DNA of 64,000 nt from assembly GCF_947495725.1 (NCBI RefSeq), contig NZ_CANLZZ010000002.1, positions 124,001-188,000 of the forward strand. The letters are read 5' to 3'. The notes under the pieces were generated by a model. The model made no database searches and was not told the origin of the DNA. It was given only the letters and a program-made list of their open reading frames with translations. Within the stretch, counting starts at the first letter, position 1; each line of letters starts with the position of its first letter. Source of the DNA: an uncultured Lutibacter sp. Lineage in GTDB: Bacteria; Bacteroidota; Bacteroidia; Flavobacteriales; Flavobacteriaceae. The translations under genes and the position numbers were made by a program. Shown piece after piece: positions 27,022 through 35,778 of the stretch.

Positions 27022-28194
27022 TTAGTTTGTAGTTCTAACACAACGAACATAATTATATACATATCGAACATCGCCTTGAGGGCCGAAAAATTGAGGATAT
27101 TCATTTAGATTTCCACTTTTTGGATCGCTACGTTGACAACCAGCACCGTGAACATCCATTAGTTTGTTACGCATTTTACCTTGTCCTTCTCCAAAAGCAA
27201 AATAAACAGCGCTTCCATAAGGGTTTACACCATCTTTATGTGTGGTTGAGGTCCAAAAGAAAGGATAATTTATATTTCCATTAACATCTTTTATTTCTGA
27301 AGTAACGAAAATAGGATTTATAGCAGGTGAGTTTGTTGTTTGTAATGAGCGTGTATAATCTACAATGCTTTGTAATTCTTTTGCGTTTGGCAATCTCCAG
27401 TCAGATTTATCTGCAAGATTTAAGTTTTCGGCATAGGCTAAAGATTCCTCCCAATTTCTTGAAATTCCGTCATCGGCTTTTTGCCACGTTAAACCAGTTG
27501 ATAAATCACTTATGGTTCCATCTCCATTGTCTATAAAATTATTTTTACCGTAAGAAGTATTTCCTCTAACCATTCTAAAATACATCATATTTGGTTCTTT
27601 GGTACGGGGATTATATTTTGGATATCCTTTTATTCTTCCATCAATAAAATTTACTCCAAATACTGTTTCATCGTTACGCATAGTTCTACCTACATATTCT
27701 GTTGAGGACCAAGTTTGTGCGTCAATCTCCCTTTCATTTTTTGATGTGTTGCCCAAAGGTTGTATAAAGTAATCGGTATCTATAAACAATTCTATTGAAT
27801 GCGCTCCTTTCACTTGTCCGGTAAACTGAATTAATGAATACAACTCTTTAATAGTTGGAACACGCCAATCGGTATAGCCACCTAAATTTGAATTTTTAGC
27901 CTTTTCAAATGCTTCATTAAAAGTTATTTTTTCACCCATATGTTGTTCCCACATTAATCCAGTAACATTGTCAGTTATAGTTTTGTTTCCATTATTAGTG
28001 TAGGATGCCTGATTTCCAGAATAGTGAGCATCTTGTCCGTAAAATTTGTCATTTTTATTAGGTTTTTTAATAATGGAACTGTCGCTATAAAATTCATTAA
28101 CTCCTGTGTCAACAATAGAGTAACATTGTTTTTGAGCATAATTGCATTGAAACCCAAGCATTGTAATTAATAGAAGTCTACCTAATATTTTCAT
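27022..28194 (-). CDS. DUF1566 (Lcl_C) exported protein, two domains
   Basis: A 390-residue exported protein with the same two-domain layout as its neighbour, nearly identical through long stretches (for example VHGAGCQRSDPKSGN and FFGPQGDVRYVYNYVRCVRT in both). Its signal peptide ends near NYAQ rather than in a good lipobox, so this copy is probably soluble while its twin is lipid-anchored. It is the first gene of the sulfatase operon, divergent from arsR. Tandem duplication is the likely origin of the pair. Confidence 0.85.
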   Translation of the reverse strand: MKILGRLLLITMLGFQCNYAQKQCYSIVDTGVNEFYSDSSIIKKPNKNDKFYGQDAHYSGNQASYTNNGNKTITDNVTGLMWEQHMGEKITFNEAFEKAKNSNLGGYTDWRVPTIKELYSLIQFTGQVKGAHSIELFIDTDYFIQPLGNTSKNEREIDAQTWSSTEYVGRTMRNDETVFGVNFIDGRIKGYPKYNPRTKEPNMMYFRMVRGNTSYGKNNFIDNGDGTISDLSTGLTWQKADDGISRNWEESLAYAENLNLADKSDWRLPNAKELQSIVDYTRSLQTTNSPAINPIFVTSEIKDVNGNINYPFFWTSTTHKDGVNPYGSAVYFAFGEGQGKMRNKLMDVHGAGCQRSDPKSGNLNEYPQFFGPQGDVRYVYNYVRCVRTTN

Positions 28195-28250
28195 TATTTG
28201 TTTTTTGTTTGAAGTTTAGACTATAGAATTTTAAAAAAGTTTAAAATATT

Positions 28251-28280
28251 TTTGAAATTAAGAATCTTATCGTACATTTG
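28251..28280 (+). promoter_or_regulatory. Promoter of the arsenic operon with an overlapping dyad
   Basis: TTTG, 18 bases, then TACATTTG is a full consensus match. The -7 element is enclosed exactly by ATCG and CGAT (28269-28272 and 28281-28284), an inverted repeat placed where a repressor would block RNA polymerase. Confidence 0.7.
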
Positions 28281-28290
28281 CGATGAACTT

Positions 28291-28623
28291 ATGAAACGAA
28301 CAAATCAACAAATAGATTATTTAGCCGAAACCGAGCGATTAGCTAGGTTTGCAAAGGCACTAGGACACCCAACTCGTATTAAAATTTTAAATCATTTAGA
28401 AAATCAAAGCTGTTGTTTTACAGGTGATTTGTTAGAGGTTATTCCGTTAGCGCAATCAACTATTTCTCAGCATTTGAAAGAGTTGAAAGATGCAGGATTA
28501 ATTCAAGGAGAAGTAAATCCACCTAAAATTAAATACTGTATTAATAAGGAAAATTGGGAATTGGCTAAGAATTTATTTAACGATTTTTTCAGTAAGCAAA
28601 TTTTAAACGAATCGTGTAGTTAA
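28291..28623 (+). CDS. arsR: ArsR-family metalloregulator
   Basis: A 110-residue winged-helix repressor that releases DNA on binding As(III). The DNA-binding helix region is LAQSTISQHLKELKDAGLI. A Cys pair (NQSCCFTGDLL) sits at the start of helix 3, the position of the As-sensing cysteines of classical ArsR. A further Cys near the C-terminus could complete the site. I start at the ATG at 28291, which lies downstream of the promoter; an in-frame TTG at 28252 falls inside it. First gene of a nine-gene operon. Confidence 0.92.
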   Translation: MKRTNQQIDYLAETERLARFAKALGHPTRIKILNHLENQSCCFTGDLLEVIPLAQSTISQHLKELKDAGLIQGEVNPPKIKYCINKENWELAKNLFNDFFSKQILNESCS

Positions 28624-28634
28624 AAAAAGTAAAG

Positions 28635-28955
28635 ATGAAAATAATAAAAATTTTAGGCACAGGCTGCCCAAGTTGCGTAAGTACAGAAAAAGTAGTTTCT
28701 GAAGTTGTAAACGAACTAAATTTAGAAGCTAAAATTATAAAAATTACTGAAATAATGGATATTATGATGTACGATGTTATGCGTACCCCGGCAATTGTAA
28801 TTGATGAAAAAGTGGTTTTAAACGGGAAAGTACCTAGTAAAGAAGAAGTTAAAGCTATGCTGGTTGATAACTTTTCAAACAATGCTTGTTGTTCTGATGA
28901 GAATTTAAATGATTCATGTTGTTCAACGGACGAAAAAGAATCTGGTTGTTGCTAA
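28635..28955 (+). CDS. Small thioredoxin-like protein with Cys-pair tail
   Basis: A 106-residue cytoplasmic protein of the redox-active-disulfide type. A thioredoxin-like fold with active site GCPSC (about 10-14) covers residues 1-80, and RTPAIVIDEKVV contains the cis-Pro. The last 25 residues are acidic and hold three CC pairs, two of them in similar D/E-rich settings, plus a C-terminal CC. The tail looks made to bind a thiophilic metalloid such as arsenite. It is eleven bases after arsR. Confidence 0.88.
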   Translation: MKIIKILGTGCPSCVSTEKVVSEVVNELNLEAKIIKITEIMDIMMYDVMRTPAIVIDEKVVLNGKVPSKEEVKAMLVDNFSNNACCSDENLNDSCCSTDEKESGCC

Positions 28956-29103
28956 ATCAAGAGCTTTACTAGTGTTTATTTACTGGAGAATAGTCAAATG
29001 TTTGAGAAGGATTTCACTATAATAAAGACTTGTGAATAAATTTCTACAAAATTAAAATACTTGAAACAACATAAAGAAAATCAACTAACTAAAAAATTAA
29101 AAA

Positions 29104-29718
29104 ATGATATTTCAAGAAATAAAAAATACAATAATTTCTTTAAAGAAATTAGAAGTTTCAAATGAACGAAAGTTGGCATTAAAACCTTTAATTAACTATA
29201 TTCAATCTAAAGTTGTAGAAGATAAAAATGTAAACCTAAACTTTATTTGCACGCATAATTCACGCAGGAGTCATTTGTCACAGGTTTGGGCACAAGTTGC
29301 AGCTCATTATTTTAATGTTAAAAATGTACGTTGTTATTCTGGAGGTACAGAAGCTACAGCAATGTTTCCTATGGCAGGGAAAGCATTAGAATTAGCAGGG
29401 TTAAAAATATTAAAATTGACAGAAGGAAGTAATCCGGTGTATAGTATTAAATATGACGAAAACGAACCTTCTATAATTGCATTTTCTAAAACATATGACA
29501 ATGAATTTAATCCAAAAAGTGAGTTTGCAGCAATAATGACGTGTAATAACGCAGATGTTGGTTGTCCTATTGTTCTGGGTGCTGAAGCACGATTTCCTGT
29601 AAAATATGACGACCCAAAGTCTTTTGACAATACACCACAACAAGCTGAAAAATACACGGAACGAAGCAATCAAATAGGTTCTGAGATGTTATATGTTTTT
29701 TCTCAAATTAAGAAATAA
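29104..29718 (+). CDS. arsC: Arsenate reductase, low-molecular-weight phosphatase family
   Basis: A 204-residue protein of the LMW-PTP/ArsC class. The phosphate-binding loop reads [14 protein letters not shown], a CX5R motif with Cys at about 49. Family members reduce arsenate to arsenite through Cys relays. Other cysteines are at about CNNADVGC near 140, placed where resolving cysteines may act. It has an N-terminal helical extension compared with the 130-residue enzymes. Its stop overlaps the ATG of acr3 by one base. The 148-base gap upstream shows no clear feature. Confidence 0.88.
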   Translation: MIFQEIKNTIISLKKLEVSNERKLALKPLINYIQSKVVEDKNVNLNFICTHNSRRSHLSQVWAQVAAHYFNVKNVRCYSGGTEATAMFPMAGKALELAGLKILKLTEGSNPVYSIKYDENEPSIIAFSKTYDNEFNPKSEFAAIMTCNNADVGCPIVLGAEARFPVKYDDPKSFDNTPQQAEKYTERSNQIGSEMLYVFSQIKK

Positions 29719-30764
29719 TGAAAACAAGACTTAAATTTTTAGACCGTTTTTTAACATTGTGGATATTTTTAGCAATGGCATTAGGAGTTGCAATAGGATA
29801 TTTTTACCCTCATATGGCTAGTGTAACCGAATCGCTTTCAGTAGGAACTACAAATATTCCTTTAGCAATTGGCCTAATATTAATGATGTATCCACCATTG
29901 GCAAAAGTTGATTATAGCTTAATTCCAACTGTTTTTAAGGATACAAAGTTAATGTCCATGTCCTTGTTTTTAAATTGGATTGTTGGTCCAATTTTAATGT
30001 TTGCACTGGCAATTATTTTTTTAAGAGATGAGCCAGGTTATATGTCTGGATTAATTTTAATTGGGTTGGCACGCTGCATTGCAATGGTAATTGTTTGGAA
30101 CGATTTAGCAGGAGCAAGCAGAGAATATGGAGCAACATTAATTGCGCTAAATAGCGTGTTTCAAATAATAACTTATAGCTTTTATGCTTGGTTGTTTATA
30201 ACAGTGTTACCTGCTTATTTCGGACTTGAAGGATTTGATGTAAATATTACTATTTATGAAGTTGCACAAAGTGTATTAATTTATTTAGGAATTCCTTTAG
30301 TAGCCGGATTTTTAAGTAGAAAGTATATAATTAAATATAAAGGAGAAAATTGGTACAATAGAAAATTTATTCCATTTGTATCGCCAATTACATTAATTGC
30401 TTTATTAGCAACAATAGTACTAATGTTTAGTTTAAAAGGAGATTTAATAGTTGAAATTCCATTAGATGTTTTAAAAATTGCAGTGCCTTTAGTTATTTAT
30501 TTTGTGTTGATGTTTTTTGTAAGTTTCTTTATGGGGAAGGCTATGAATATAGATTATAAAAGAAATGCAGCTGTGGCTTTTACAGCAACAGGAAACAATT
30601 TTGAATTAGCTATTGCAGTGGCAATTGCAGTTTTTGGAATTAATTCTCAACAAGCATTTACGGGTGTTATTGGCCCTTTAGTTGAAGTACCGGTTTTAAT
30701 TGGTTTAGTAAACGTATCACTTTGGTTGAAGAAAAAATATTATAGTAAACCTATTAAAGCATGA
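29718..30764 (+). CDS. acr3: ACR3-family arsenite efflux permease
   Basis: A 348-residue inner-membrane protein with about ten helices that expels arsenite. Characteristic ACR3 stretches are [20 protein letters not shown] (with the essential Cys in ARC) and the C-terminal [20 protein letters not shown] and [14 protein letters not shown]. It is translationally coupled to arsC upstream and overlaps the phosphoesterase start by four bases (ATGA). Confidence 0.96.
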   Translation: MKTRLKFLDRFLTLWIFLAMALGVAIGYFYPHMASVTESLSVGTTNIPLAIGLILMMYPPLAKVDYSLIPTVFKDTKLMSMSLFLNWIVGPILMFALAIIFLRDEPGYMSGLILIGLARCIAMVIVWNDLAGASREYGATLIALNSVFQIITYSFYAWLFITVLPAYFGLEGFDVNITIYEVAQSVLIYLGIPLVAGFLSRKYIIKYKGENWYNRKFIPFVSPITLIALLATIVLMFSLKGDLIVEIPLDVLKIAVPLVIYFVLMFFVSFFMGKAMNIDYKRNAAVAFTATGNNFELAIAVAIAVFGINSQQAFTGVIGPLVEVPVLIGLVNVSLWLKKKYYSKPIKA

Positions 30765-31477
30765 AAATAGTTTTCTTTTCTGACATACACGCCAATTTAC
30801 CAGCGCTTGAAGCTTTTTTTAAAGATGTAGAATTGATTAAACCTGATGCCATTTATTGCTTAGGAGATTTAGTTGGTTACAATGTTTGGACAAATGAAGT
30901 AGTAAACGAAATTAGAAAAAGGAAAATTCCAACAATAATGGGAAATCATGAAGAAGCTCTATTGAAACCTATTAGTAATGAAGATAAGCTGTCAAATAAG
31001 GTGCTGACAAGAGCCTTGGTTAGCGAAGATAATAAGGACTATTTAAAAAATTTACCTAGACATTTATCGCTTTCGTTTTCTAACAGTGATCAGTTTTTTA
31101 ACTTATTAATGGTTCATGGAAGTGTAAAATCAATTACAGATTACATGGTTGAAGATTATCCTGAAAATGAAGTTTTGGAAATGATGGAATTGAGCAAAGC
31201 GGATGTATTACTATGTGGACATACACACAAACCATTTTATAGAATAATTGAGAAAAACATGAAACAAAAACATATAATTAATATTGGTTCAGTTGGAAAA
31301 TCTAAAGATGGAGACCCCAGAGTTTGTTACGCTGTAGTTAAATTAAATAAAGAAGCAATCTCAGATATAGAAGTAATATTTCGAAGAGTTGATTACGACA
31401 TTGAAAAATCAGCTAAAGCCATTGAAGCAAGCGAGTTTAGTAACCATTTTGCAAAGGCATTAAGAATTGCTAAATAA
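30761..31477 (+). CDS. Metallophosphoesterase of the YfcE type in the arsenic operon
   Basis: A 238-residue calcineurin-like phosphoesterase. Motifs in order are [12 protein letters not shown] (about 4-15), [22 protein letters not shown] and [10 protein letters not shown]. The last portion ([15 protein letters not shown]) matches the family C-terminus. It overlaps acr3 by four bases, so it belongs to the operon. A role in arsenic resistance is not known to me; it might hydrolyse a phosphoester or arsenoester metabolite. Confidence 0.88.
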   Translation: MKIVFFSDIHANLPALEAFFKDVELIKPDAIYCLGDLVGYNVWTNEVVNEIRKRKIPTIMGNHEEALLKPISNEDKLSNKVLTRALVSEDNKDYLKNLPRHLSLSFSNSDQFFNLLMVHGSVKSITDYMVEDYPENEVLEMMELSKADVLLCGHTHKPFYRIIEKNMKQKHIINIGSVGKSKDGDPRVCYAVVKLNKEAISDIEVIFRRVDYDIEKSAKAIEASEFSNHFAKALRIAK

Positions 31478-31539
31478 TTGAATTTTTAGTTAAAGTTGCA
31501 CATTAAATTTAGTTAAAAAATTACTCAAGTTAGAATAAA

Positions 31540-32154
31540 ATGAAAGCATTTTGGGATGAAAGATATAGCGCAAATGAATTTGCATATGGTGTGGAGCCTA
31601 ATGTGTTTTTTGAAAAAGTAATTAACGACTTAAAACTAAAAGGAACTATTTTATTACCGGCTGAAGGAGAAGGAAGAAATGCTGTTTTTGCTGCTAAAAA
31701 AGGTTTAGACGTTTCTTGTTTCGATATGAGTTTACAAGGAAAACAAAAAGCTTTAAAACTGGCTTCATTAAATAATGTAAACATTAATTATGTTGTTGGG
31801 GAGTTTTCTGAAATCAACTTTAAAGAAAATTCATTTGATGTAATAGCTTTAATATATGCACATTTTCCTTTGAATGTAAAATCTCAATACCATCAAAAAG
31901 TAACTAAATGGTTAAAAAAGGATGGAATATTAATTTTAGAAGGTTTTAGCAAAAAACAGCTCGAAATTAATAAAGAAAATAATAAGAGTTTTGGGCCAAA
32001 AAGTATTGAAATGCTTTATACACTTGAAGAAATTGAAAATGATTTTAAAGCACTAGAAAGAATACAATTGTTTGAGGAAATTATTGATTTAAATGAAGGA
32101 ATTCATCATAAAGGAAAAGGATCGGTAATACGTTTTATTGGAAAAAACACTTAA
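31540..32154 (+). CDS. SAM-dependent methyltransferase, TehB/TPMT-like
   Basis: A 204-residue class I methyltransferase. It opens with FWDERYSANEFAYGVEPN, typical of the TehB/thiopurine-methyltransferase-like group. The SAM-binding motif is LLPAEGEGRNAVFAA at about 38-52. It has only one or two cysteines, so it is not a standard ArsM, which needs several conserved Cys. Such enzymes can methylate thiols or metalloids. The 62-base gap to the phosphoesterase and the same strand keep it in the operon. Confidence 0.85.
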   Translation: MKAFWDERYSANEFAYGVEPNVFFEKVINDLKLKGTILLPAEGEGRNAVFAAKKGLDVSCFDMSLQGKQKALKLASLNNVNINYVVGEFSEINFKENSFDVIALIYAHFPLNVKSQYHQKVTKWLKKDGILILEGFSKKQLEINKENNKSFGPKSIEMLYTLEEIENDFKALERIQLFEEIIDLNEGIHHKGKGSVIRFIGKNT

Positions 32155-32167
32155 AAATAAATAACAT

Positions 32168-33145
32168 ATGTTCGAATGGATAGAGCATTTAGCAGATTGG
32201 TTGGTTTTTACGATTTTTAATTTAGAAAAAGGAAACCGTTTAACAGAAGCCCTACACTTTTTTATTTACGATAGTATAAAAATATTACTATTAGTTTTTG
32301 TAATTATTTTCTTAATGGGAATTGTAAATAGTTATTTCCCTGTTGAAAAAGTACGTAATTATTTATCTCGAAAGAAATTGTATGGTTTTGAATATTTAAT
32401 GGCATCACTTTTTGGTGTTGTTACTCCGTTTTGTTCGTGCTCATCTGTGCCATTATTTATTGGTTTTGTAAAAGGAGGTATACCACTGGGTGTTACTTTT
32501 GCTTTTTTGGTTACATCTCCTTTAGTAAATGAGGTTGCTATAGGTTTGTTTATTGGATTATTCGGATTAAAAACAACTGTAATTTATGTAGTAAGTGGTG
32601 TTTTATTAGGAACAATTTCAGGAATGATTCTTCAAAAATTAAAGTTGGAGAAATATCTATCTCCCTGGGTGCAACAAGTTTTAGCAAATTCCCAAAAAGA
32701 AACAGAGGCATTTGAATTAGAAGGAACTTCTTTTAAAGATAAAATCCCCTCAATTTGGAATGAAACAAAGAATATTTTAAAAGGAATTTTACCTTATGTT
32801 TTGGTAGGAATAGCTATTGGTGGTTTAATGCACGGGTATATTCCAAAAGGTTTTTTTGAACAATACATGAGTAAAGATAATTTTTTTGCAGTTCCTTTAG
32901 CAACAATTATGGCGGTTCCAATGTATATGAACGCTTCAGGTGTATTACCTGTAATTCAAGTATTGGTTTCAAAAGGCATTCCTTTAGGGACGGCAATTGC
33001 CTTTATGATGGGAATTGTTGGTTTATCGTTACCCGAAGCTATGTTGCTTAAGAAAGTTATGACCGTAAAATTAATAGGTATCTTTTTTTCTGTAGTAACT
33101 TTATGTATAATAATTTCAGGATATGTTTTTAATATAATTTTTTAA
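32168..33145 (+). CDS. ArsP-like permease (DUF318/YraQ family)
   Basis: A 325-residue inner-membrane permease with about eight helices. The motif TPFCSCSSVPLFIGFVKGGI followed by LVTSPLVNEV is the family signature; ArsP members of this family use such cysteines to export trivalent organoarsenicals. A second half repeats the pattern as VPMYMNASGVLPVI. Its position behind a methyltransferase and before ArsF/ArsG-like genes supports export of methylated or aromatic arsenicals. Confidence 0.88.
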   Translation: MFEWIEHLADWLVFTIFNLEKGNRLTEALHFFIYDSIKILLLVFVIIFLMGIVNSYFPVEKVRNYLSRKKLYGFEYLMASLFGVVTPFCSCSSVPLFIGFVKGGIPLGVTFAFLVTSPLVNEVAIGLFIGLFGLKTTVIYVVSGVLLGTISGMILQKLKLEKYLSPWVQQVLANSQKETEAFELEGTSFKDKIPSIWNETKNILKGILPYVLVGIAIGGLMHGYIPKGFFEQYMSKDNFFAVPLATIMAVPMYMNASGVLPVIQVLVSKGIPLGTAIAFMMGIVGLSLPEAMLLKKVMTVKLIGIFFSVVTLCIIISGYVFNIIF

Positions 33146-33163
33146 CTAATAAATAGATCACAA

Positions 33164-33595
33164 ATGAAAAAGCTTAGTGTATTAATTTTGGTAATAGGAG
33201 TATTATTTTCTTGTAAAGAAACTTCAAAAAAAGAAGCAGAGGTTAATAAAAATTTAACCAATAAAATTGAGGTAATCGATTTTCATTCAACTCATAGGTG
33301 TATGACATGTAATGCTATTGAAAGCAATACAAAATATACTTTGGAAACTTATTTTTCTAAAGAATTAAAAGCAAACAAAATTACTTTTAAAACCATAAAT
33401 GTTGATGAGGAAGAAAATTTTAAAACAGCGGAAAAGTTTGAAGCAACCGGAACCTCATTATTTTTAAATGTAATTGTTGATGGTACTGAAACAGCCATTA
33501 ATTTGACTGATTTTGCTTTTATGAATGGAAGGGACACAAAAGCATTTTCGGATGAGTTGAAATCTAAAATTGATGTTGAGTTAGCAAAAATTTAA
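33164..33595 (+). CDS. ArsF-like thioredoxin-fold lipoprotein
   Basis: A 143-residue exported protein with lipobox GVLFSC (Cys about 17). The mature part begins with VIDFHSTHRCMTCNAIE, a CxxC redox site (about 47-50) in a thioredoxin-like context, and ends with ATGTSLFLNVIVDG, the cis-Pro region being less clear. It resembles the ArsF family named from aromatic-arsenical operons. Its gene abuts the CcdA-like ArsG gene without a spacer, suggesting a membrane redox pair. Confidence 0.78.
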   Translation: MKKLSVLILVIGVLFSCKETSKKEAEVNKNLTNKIEVIDFHSTHRCMTCNAIESNTKYTLETYFSKELKANKITFKTINVDEEENFKTAEKFEATGTSLFLNVIVDGTETAINLTDFAFMNGRDTKAFSDELKSKIDVELAKI

Positions 33596-34303
33596 ATGGA
33601 AATTTTAAAATCATTGCTCGAAAATTATAATATCCCTATAGTTTCGGCATTAATTTTAGGGTTAATGACATCGATAAGTCCCTGTCCTTTAGCAACTAAT
33701 ATTTCGGCTACAGCTTATATTTCAAAAAATATAACTAGTAAAAAAAAGGTTTTCTTAAGTGGAATTATTTATTCATTAGGACGAGCTTTTAGTTATACTA
33801 TAATAGGAGTTATTTTATTTTTAGGTGCTAGTAAGTTTCATATAGCAAAGTTTTTTCAGCAAAATGGCGAAAAATATTTAGGACCTTTGCTAATTATTAT
33901 TGGCTTGGTTATGCTTAATATTATAAGATTAAATTTTTTAAACAAAACTAATTTTACTGATAAACTAGCAGAGAAATTTACAGGAAACGGTTTGTTGGGT
34001 TCATTTTTAATAGGAGCAATTTTTGCTTTGGCTTTTTGCCCATATAGTGGAGCTCTTTATTTTGGAATGCTAATTCCAATGACAATTTCTAGTGTAGATG
34101 GATTATTTTTACCAATTGTTTTTGCTTTTGGTACTGGAATTCCGGTTATTTTATTTACATATTTATTGGCTTTCGCAGCAGGAAATGTTGGGCTATTTTA
34201 TAATAAAATTTCAAAAGTAGAAAAGAGAATTCGAAAAATAACAGGTGTAATATTTATAATAACGGGGATTTATTATATTCTTATTTTTATGAAATTAATT
34301 TAA
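33596..34303 (+). CDS. ArsG-like / CcdA-like membrane protein
   Basis: A 235-residue inner-membrane protein with six or so helices of the DsbD/CcdA/LIV-E superfamily. Two cysteines in symmetric settings, SPCPLATN (about 30) and AFCPYSGALY (about 149), are placed like the electron-transfer cysteines of CcdA. Members next to ArsF are annotated as aromatic-arsenical efflux permeases (ArsG). The cysteine pattern argues as well for passing electrons to the ArsF-like CxxC. It is the last gene of the arsenic operon, before a strong terminator. Confidence 0.8.
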   Translation: MEILKSLLENYNIPIVSALILGLMTSISPCPLATNISATAYISKNITSKKKVFLSGIIYSLGRAFSYTIIGVILFLGASKFHIAKFFQQNGEKYLGPLLIIIGLVMLNIIRLNFLNKTNFTDKLAEKFTGNGLLGSFLIGAIFALAFCPYSGALYFGMLIPMTISSVDGLFLPIVFAFGTGIPVILFTYLLAFAAGNVGLFYNKISKVEKRIRKITGVIFIITGIYYILIFMKLI

Positions 34304-34335
34304 AAAAAATGCTCGCTAATAACGAGCATTTTTTT
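34303..34335 (+). terminator. Terminator of the arsenic operon
   Basis: AAAATGCTCG pairs with CGAGCATTTT across seven bases, followed by a T run. It can also serve the convergent PLP decarboxylase. Confidence 0.9.
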
Positions 34336-34371
34336 AAAGTTTTTAGCTTATTTAAAGTTTTTAGCTTATTT
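34336..34371. repeat. 18-base tandem duplication at the end of the decarboxylase gene
   Basis: AAAGTTTTTAGCTTATTT occurs twice with no gap. The second copy contains the stop codon of the minus-strand gene. Because 18 is a multiple of three, a second in-frame stop follows six codons later. Confidence 0.85.
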
Positions 34372-35598
34372 AATGTTTTTTAAAGCTTTAACAAATTTTA
34401 GCAAATCATGAATTTCAACATGATCCATCATTATAACTTTATACCAGTTATTTTTTCCATTATGCGTGTCAGGTACTAAGCCATATTTTTGTGCTAAATT
34501 AGAAGGAACATATTCCGATTTTAGCGTAACAATATTCATAAATGGATTTCTATAATATTCTATATTTAAATTGGTTAGTTGTTCGCAAAACCATTCAGTA
34601 CGTAGCAATAATGTGCTAATTTTTTCGAACCACCCATAATAACCATAGCTAAATAAAATCATCCAAACAGCAATTGCATTCGCACCTGAACGACTTCCAA
34701 CAATTGTTAAATCCATTCCATCCACATATTGAGCCTCTTTGGTTAGTACATTTTCAATTAAATTTTTTCTACATAAAAACACACCAGTTCCATAAGGTGC
34801 TTGTAGCATTTTGTGTGCATCAATTGTAATTGAAGAAACATGTGGGTTTTTGAAATTTATAGTGGATTGTTTATTTGAAATAGGATAAATAAATCCGCCA
34901 AAAGCACCATCTACATGGATTTTATAAACAACCTTATATTTCTCTAAAATTTCGGCATACATATCCGGATTATCGACGGATCCAAACATAGTAGTTGCCA
35001 TATTTGAAATTACCATGAAGTACTTTTTTCCTTCAGAAATCAAATTTTTAACAATGGTGTCTAATTCTCCTTTAATAATCTCTCTTGAATTAAAATCAAC
35101 CGGAATACTAACATTTTCAATGCTTAATAAATTTGAACCTTTGTGAACCGAGTAGTGAGTATCTTCAGATGAAAGAATAACCATTTCATCTAAATTGGCA
35201 TTGTATTCTTTTTTAAAAAGATTACGATAAATCCAAAGTGCTTGCATATTGGCTTCTGTTCCACCAGTGGCGATATACCCATCATATTCGTTTTCAACTG
35301 CTTTAAAAATATCAACTGCTAATACACGAATTACTTCCTTTTCTAGTTTTTGCGAACCTTTAAATGCTTCTTCACTTTTACCTACAGTATGGCATCCTAT
35401 GTTATTTGGATTTGCAATAAACGACTTTAACAGTGGTGAGTCGTTTAAAAAAGCACCACTAGTATTAAAAACATTTTCATCTAATTTAGAAACTGGGTAA
35501 CCTAAATAATTGCTATTTTCAAAATCAACTGTTGATTCTAAGGCTTTATCTATTTTTTTTATTAGTTTTTCTTTAGAAAATTTTTTCCAATATTTCAT
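34366..35598 (-). CDS. Pyridoxal-phosphate group II decarboxylase
   Basis: A 410-residue fold-type I PLP enzyme. GCHTVGKSEEAFKGSQKLEKE opens the family core, TGGTEANMQAL binds the phosphate, IHVDGAFGGF holds the ring-binding Asp, and IDAHKMLQAPYG contains the Schiff-base Lys at about 260. The group includes glutamate, aspartate, tyrosine and histidine decarboxylases. The shape resembles the MfnA/histidine branch, but the substrate is not certain. It stands alone, convergent with the arsenic operon and divergent from uvrC. Confidence 0.88.
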   Translation of the reverse strand: MKYWKKFSKEKLIKKIDKALESTVDFENSNYLGYPVSKLDENVFNTSGAFLNDSPLLKSFIANPNNIGCHTVGKSEEAFKGSQKLEKEVIRVLAVDIFKAVENEYDGYIATGGTEANMQALWIYRNLFKKEYNANLDEMVILSSEDTHYSVHKGSNLLSIENVSIPVDFNSREIIKGELDTIVKNLISEGKKYFMVISNMATTMFGSVDNPDMYAEILEKYKVVYKIHVDGAFGGFIYPISNKQSTINFKNPHVSSITIDAHKMLQAPYGTGVFLCRKNLIENVLTKEAQYVDGMDLTIVGSRSGANAIAVWMILFSYGYYGWFEKISTLLLRTEWFCEQLTNLNIEYYRNPFMNIVTLKSEYVPSNLAQKYGLVPDTHNGKNNWYKVIMMDHVEIHDLLKFVKALKNIK

Positions 35599-35778
35599 TT
35601 TTCCAATACTTTACGAATTATTTAAAATTGAATTCAAAAAAATTAGCCTTTTTGAATTTATCGCAAAAATATAGAAATTGACTGTGTTTAAATCAAAAAA
35701 TGTTAGATTTTTATACAGAAACTAAAAGCTACTTAAAAAATAGTACTTTTATTCATTCATTTTTAAATAAAATATTTT

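Noticed and set aside
28956-29103. Internal promoter or attenuator in the arsenic operon gap
   Set aside because: No TAnnTTTG with TTG spacing and no stable hairpin were found in these 148 bases.
31540-32154. ArsM arsenite methyltransferase
   Set aside because: The conserved As-binding cysteines are missing; the N-terminus is TehB/TPMT-like.
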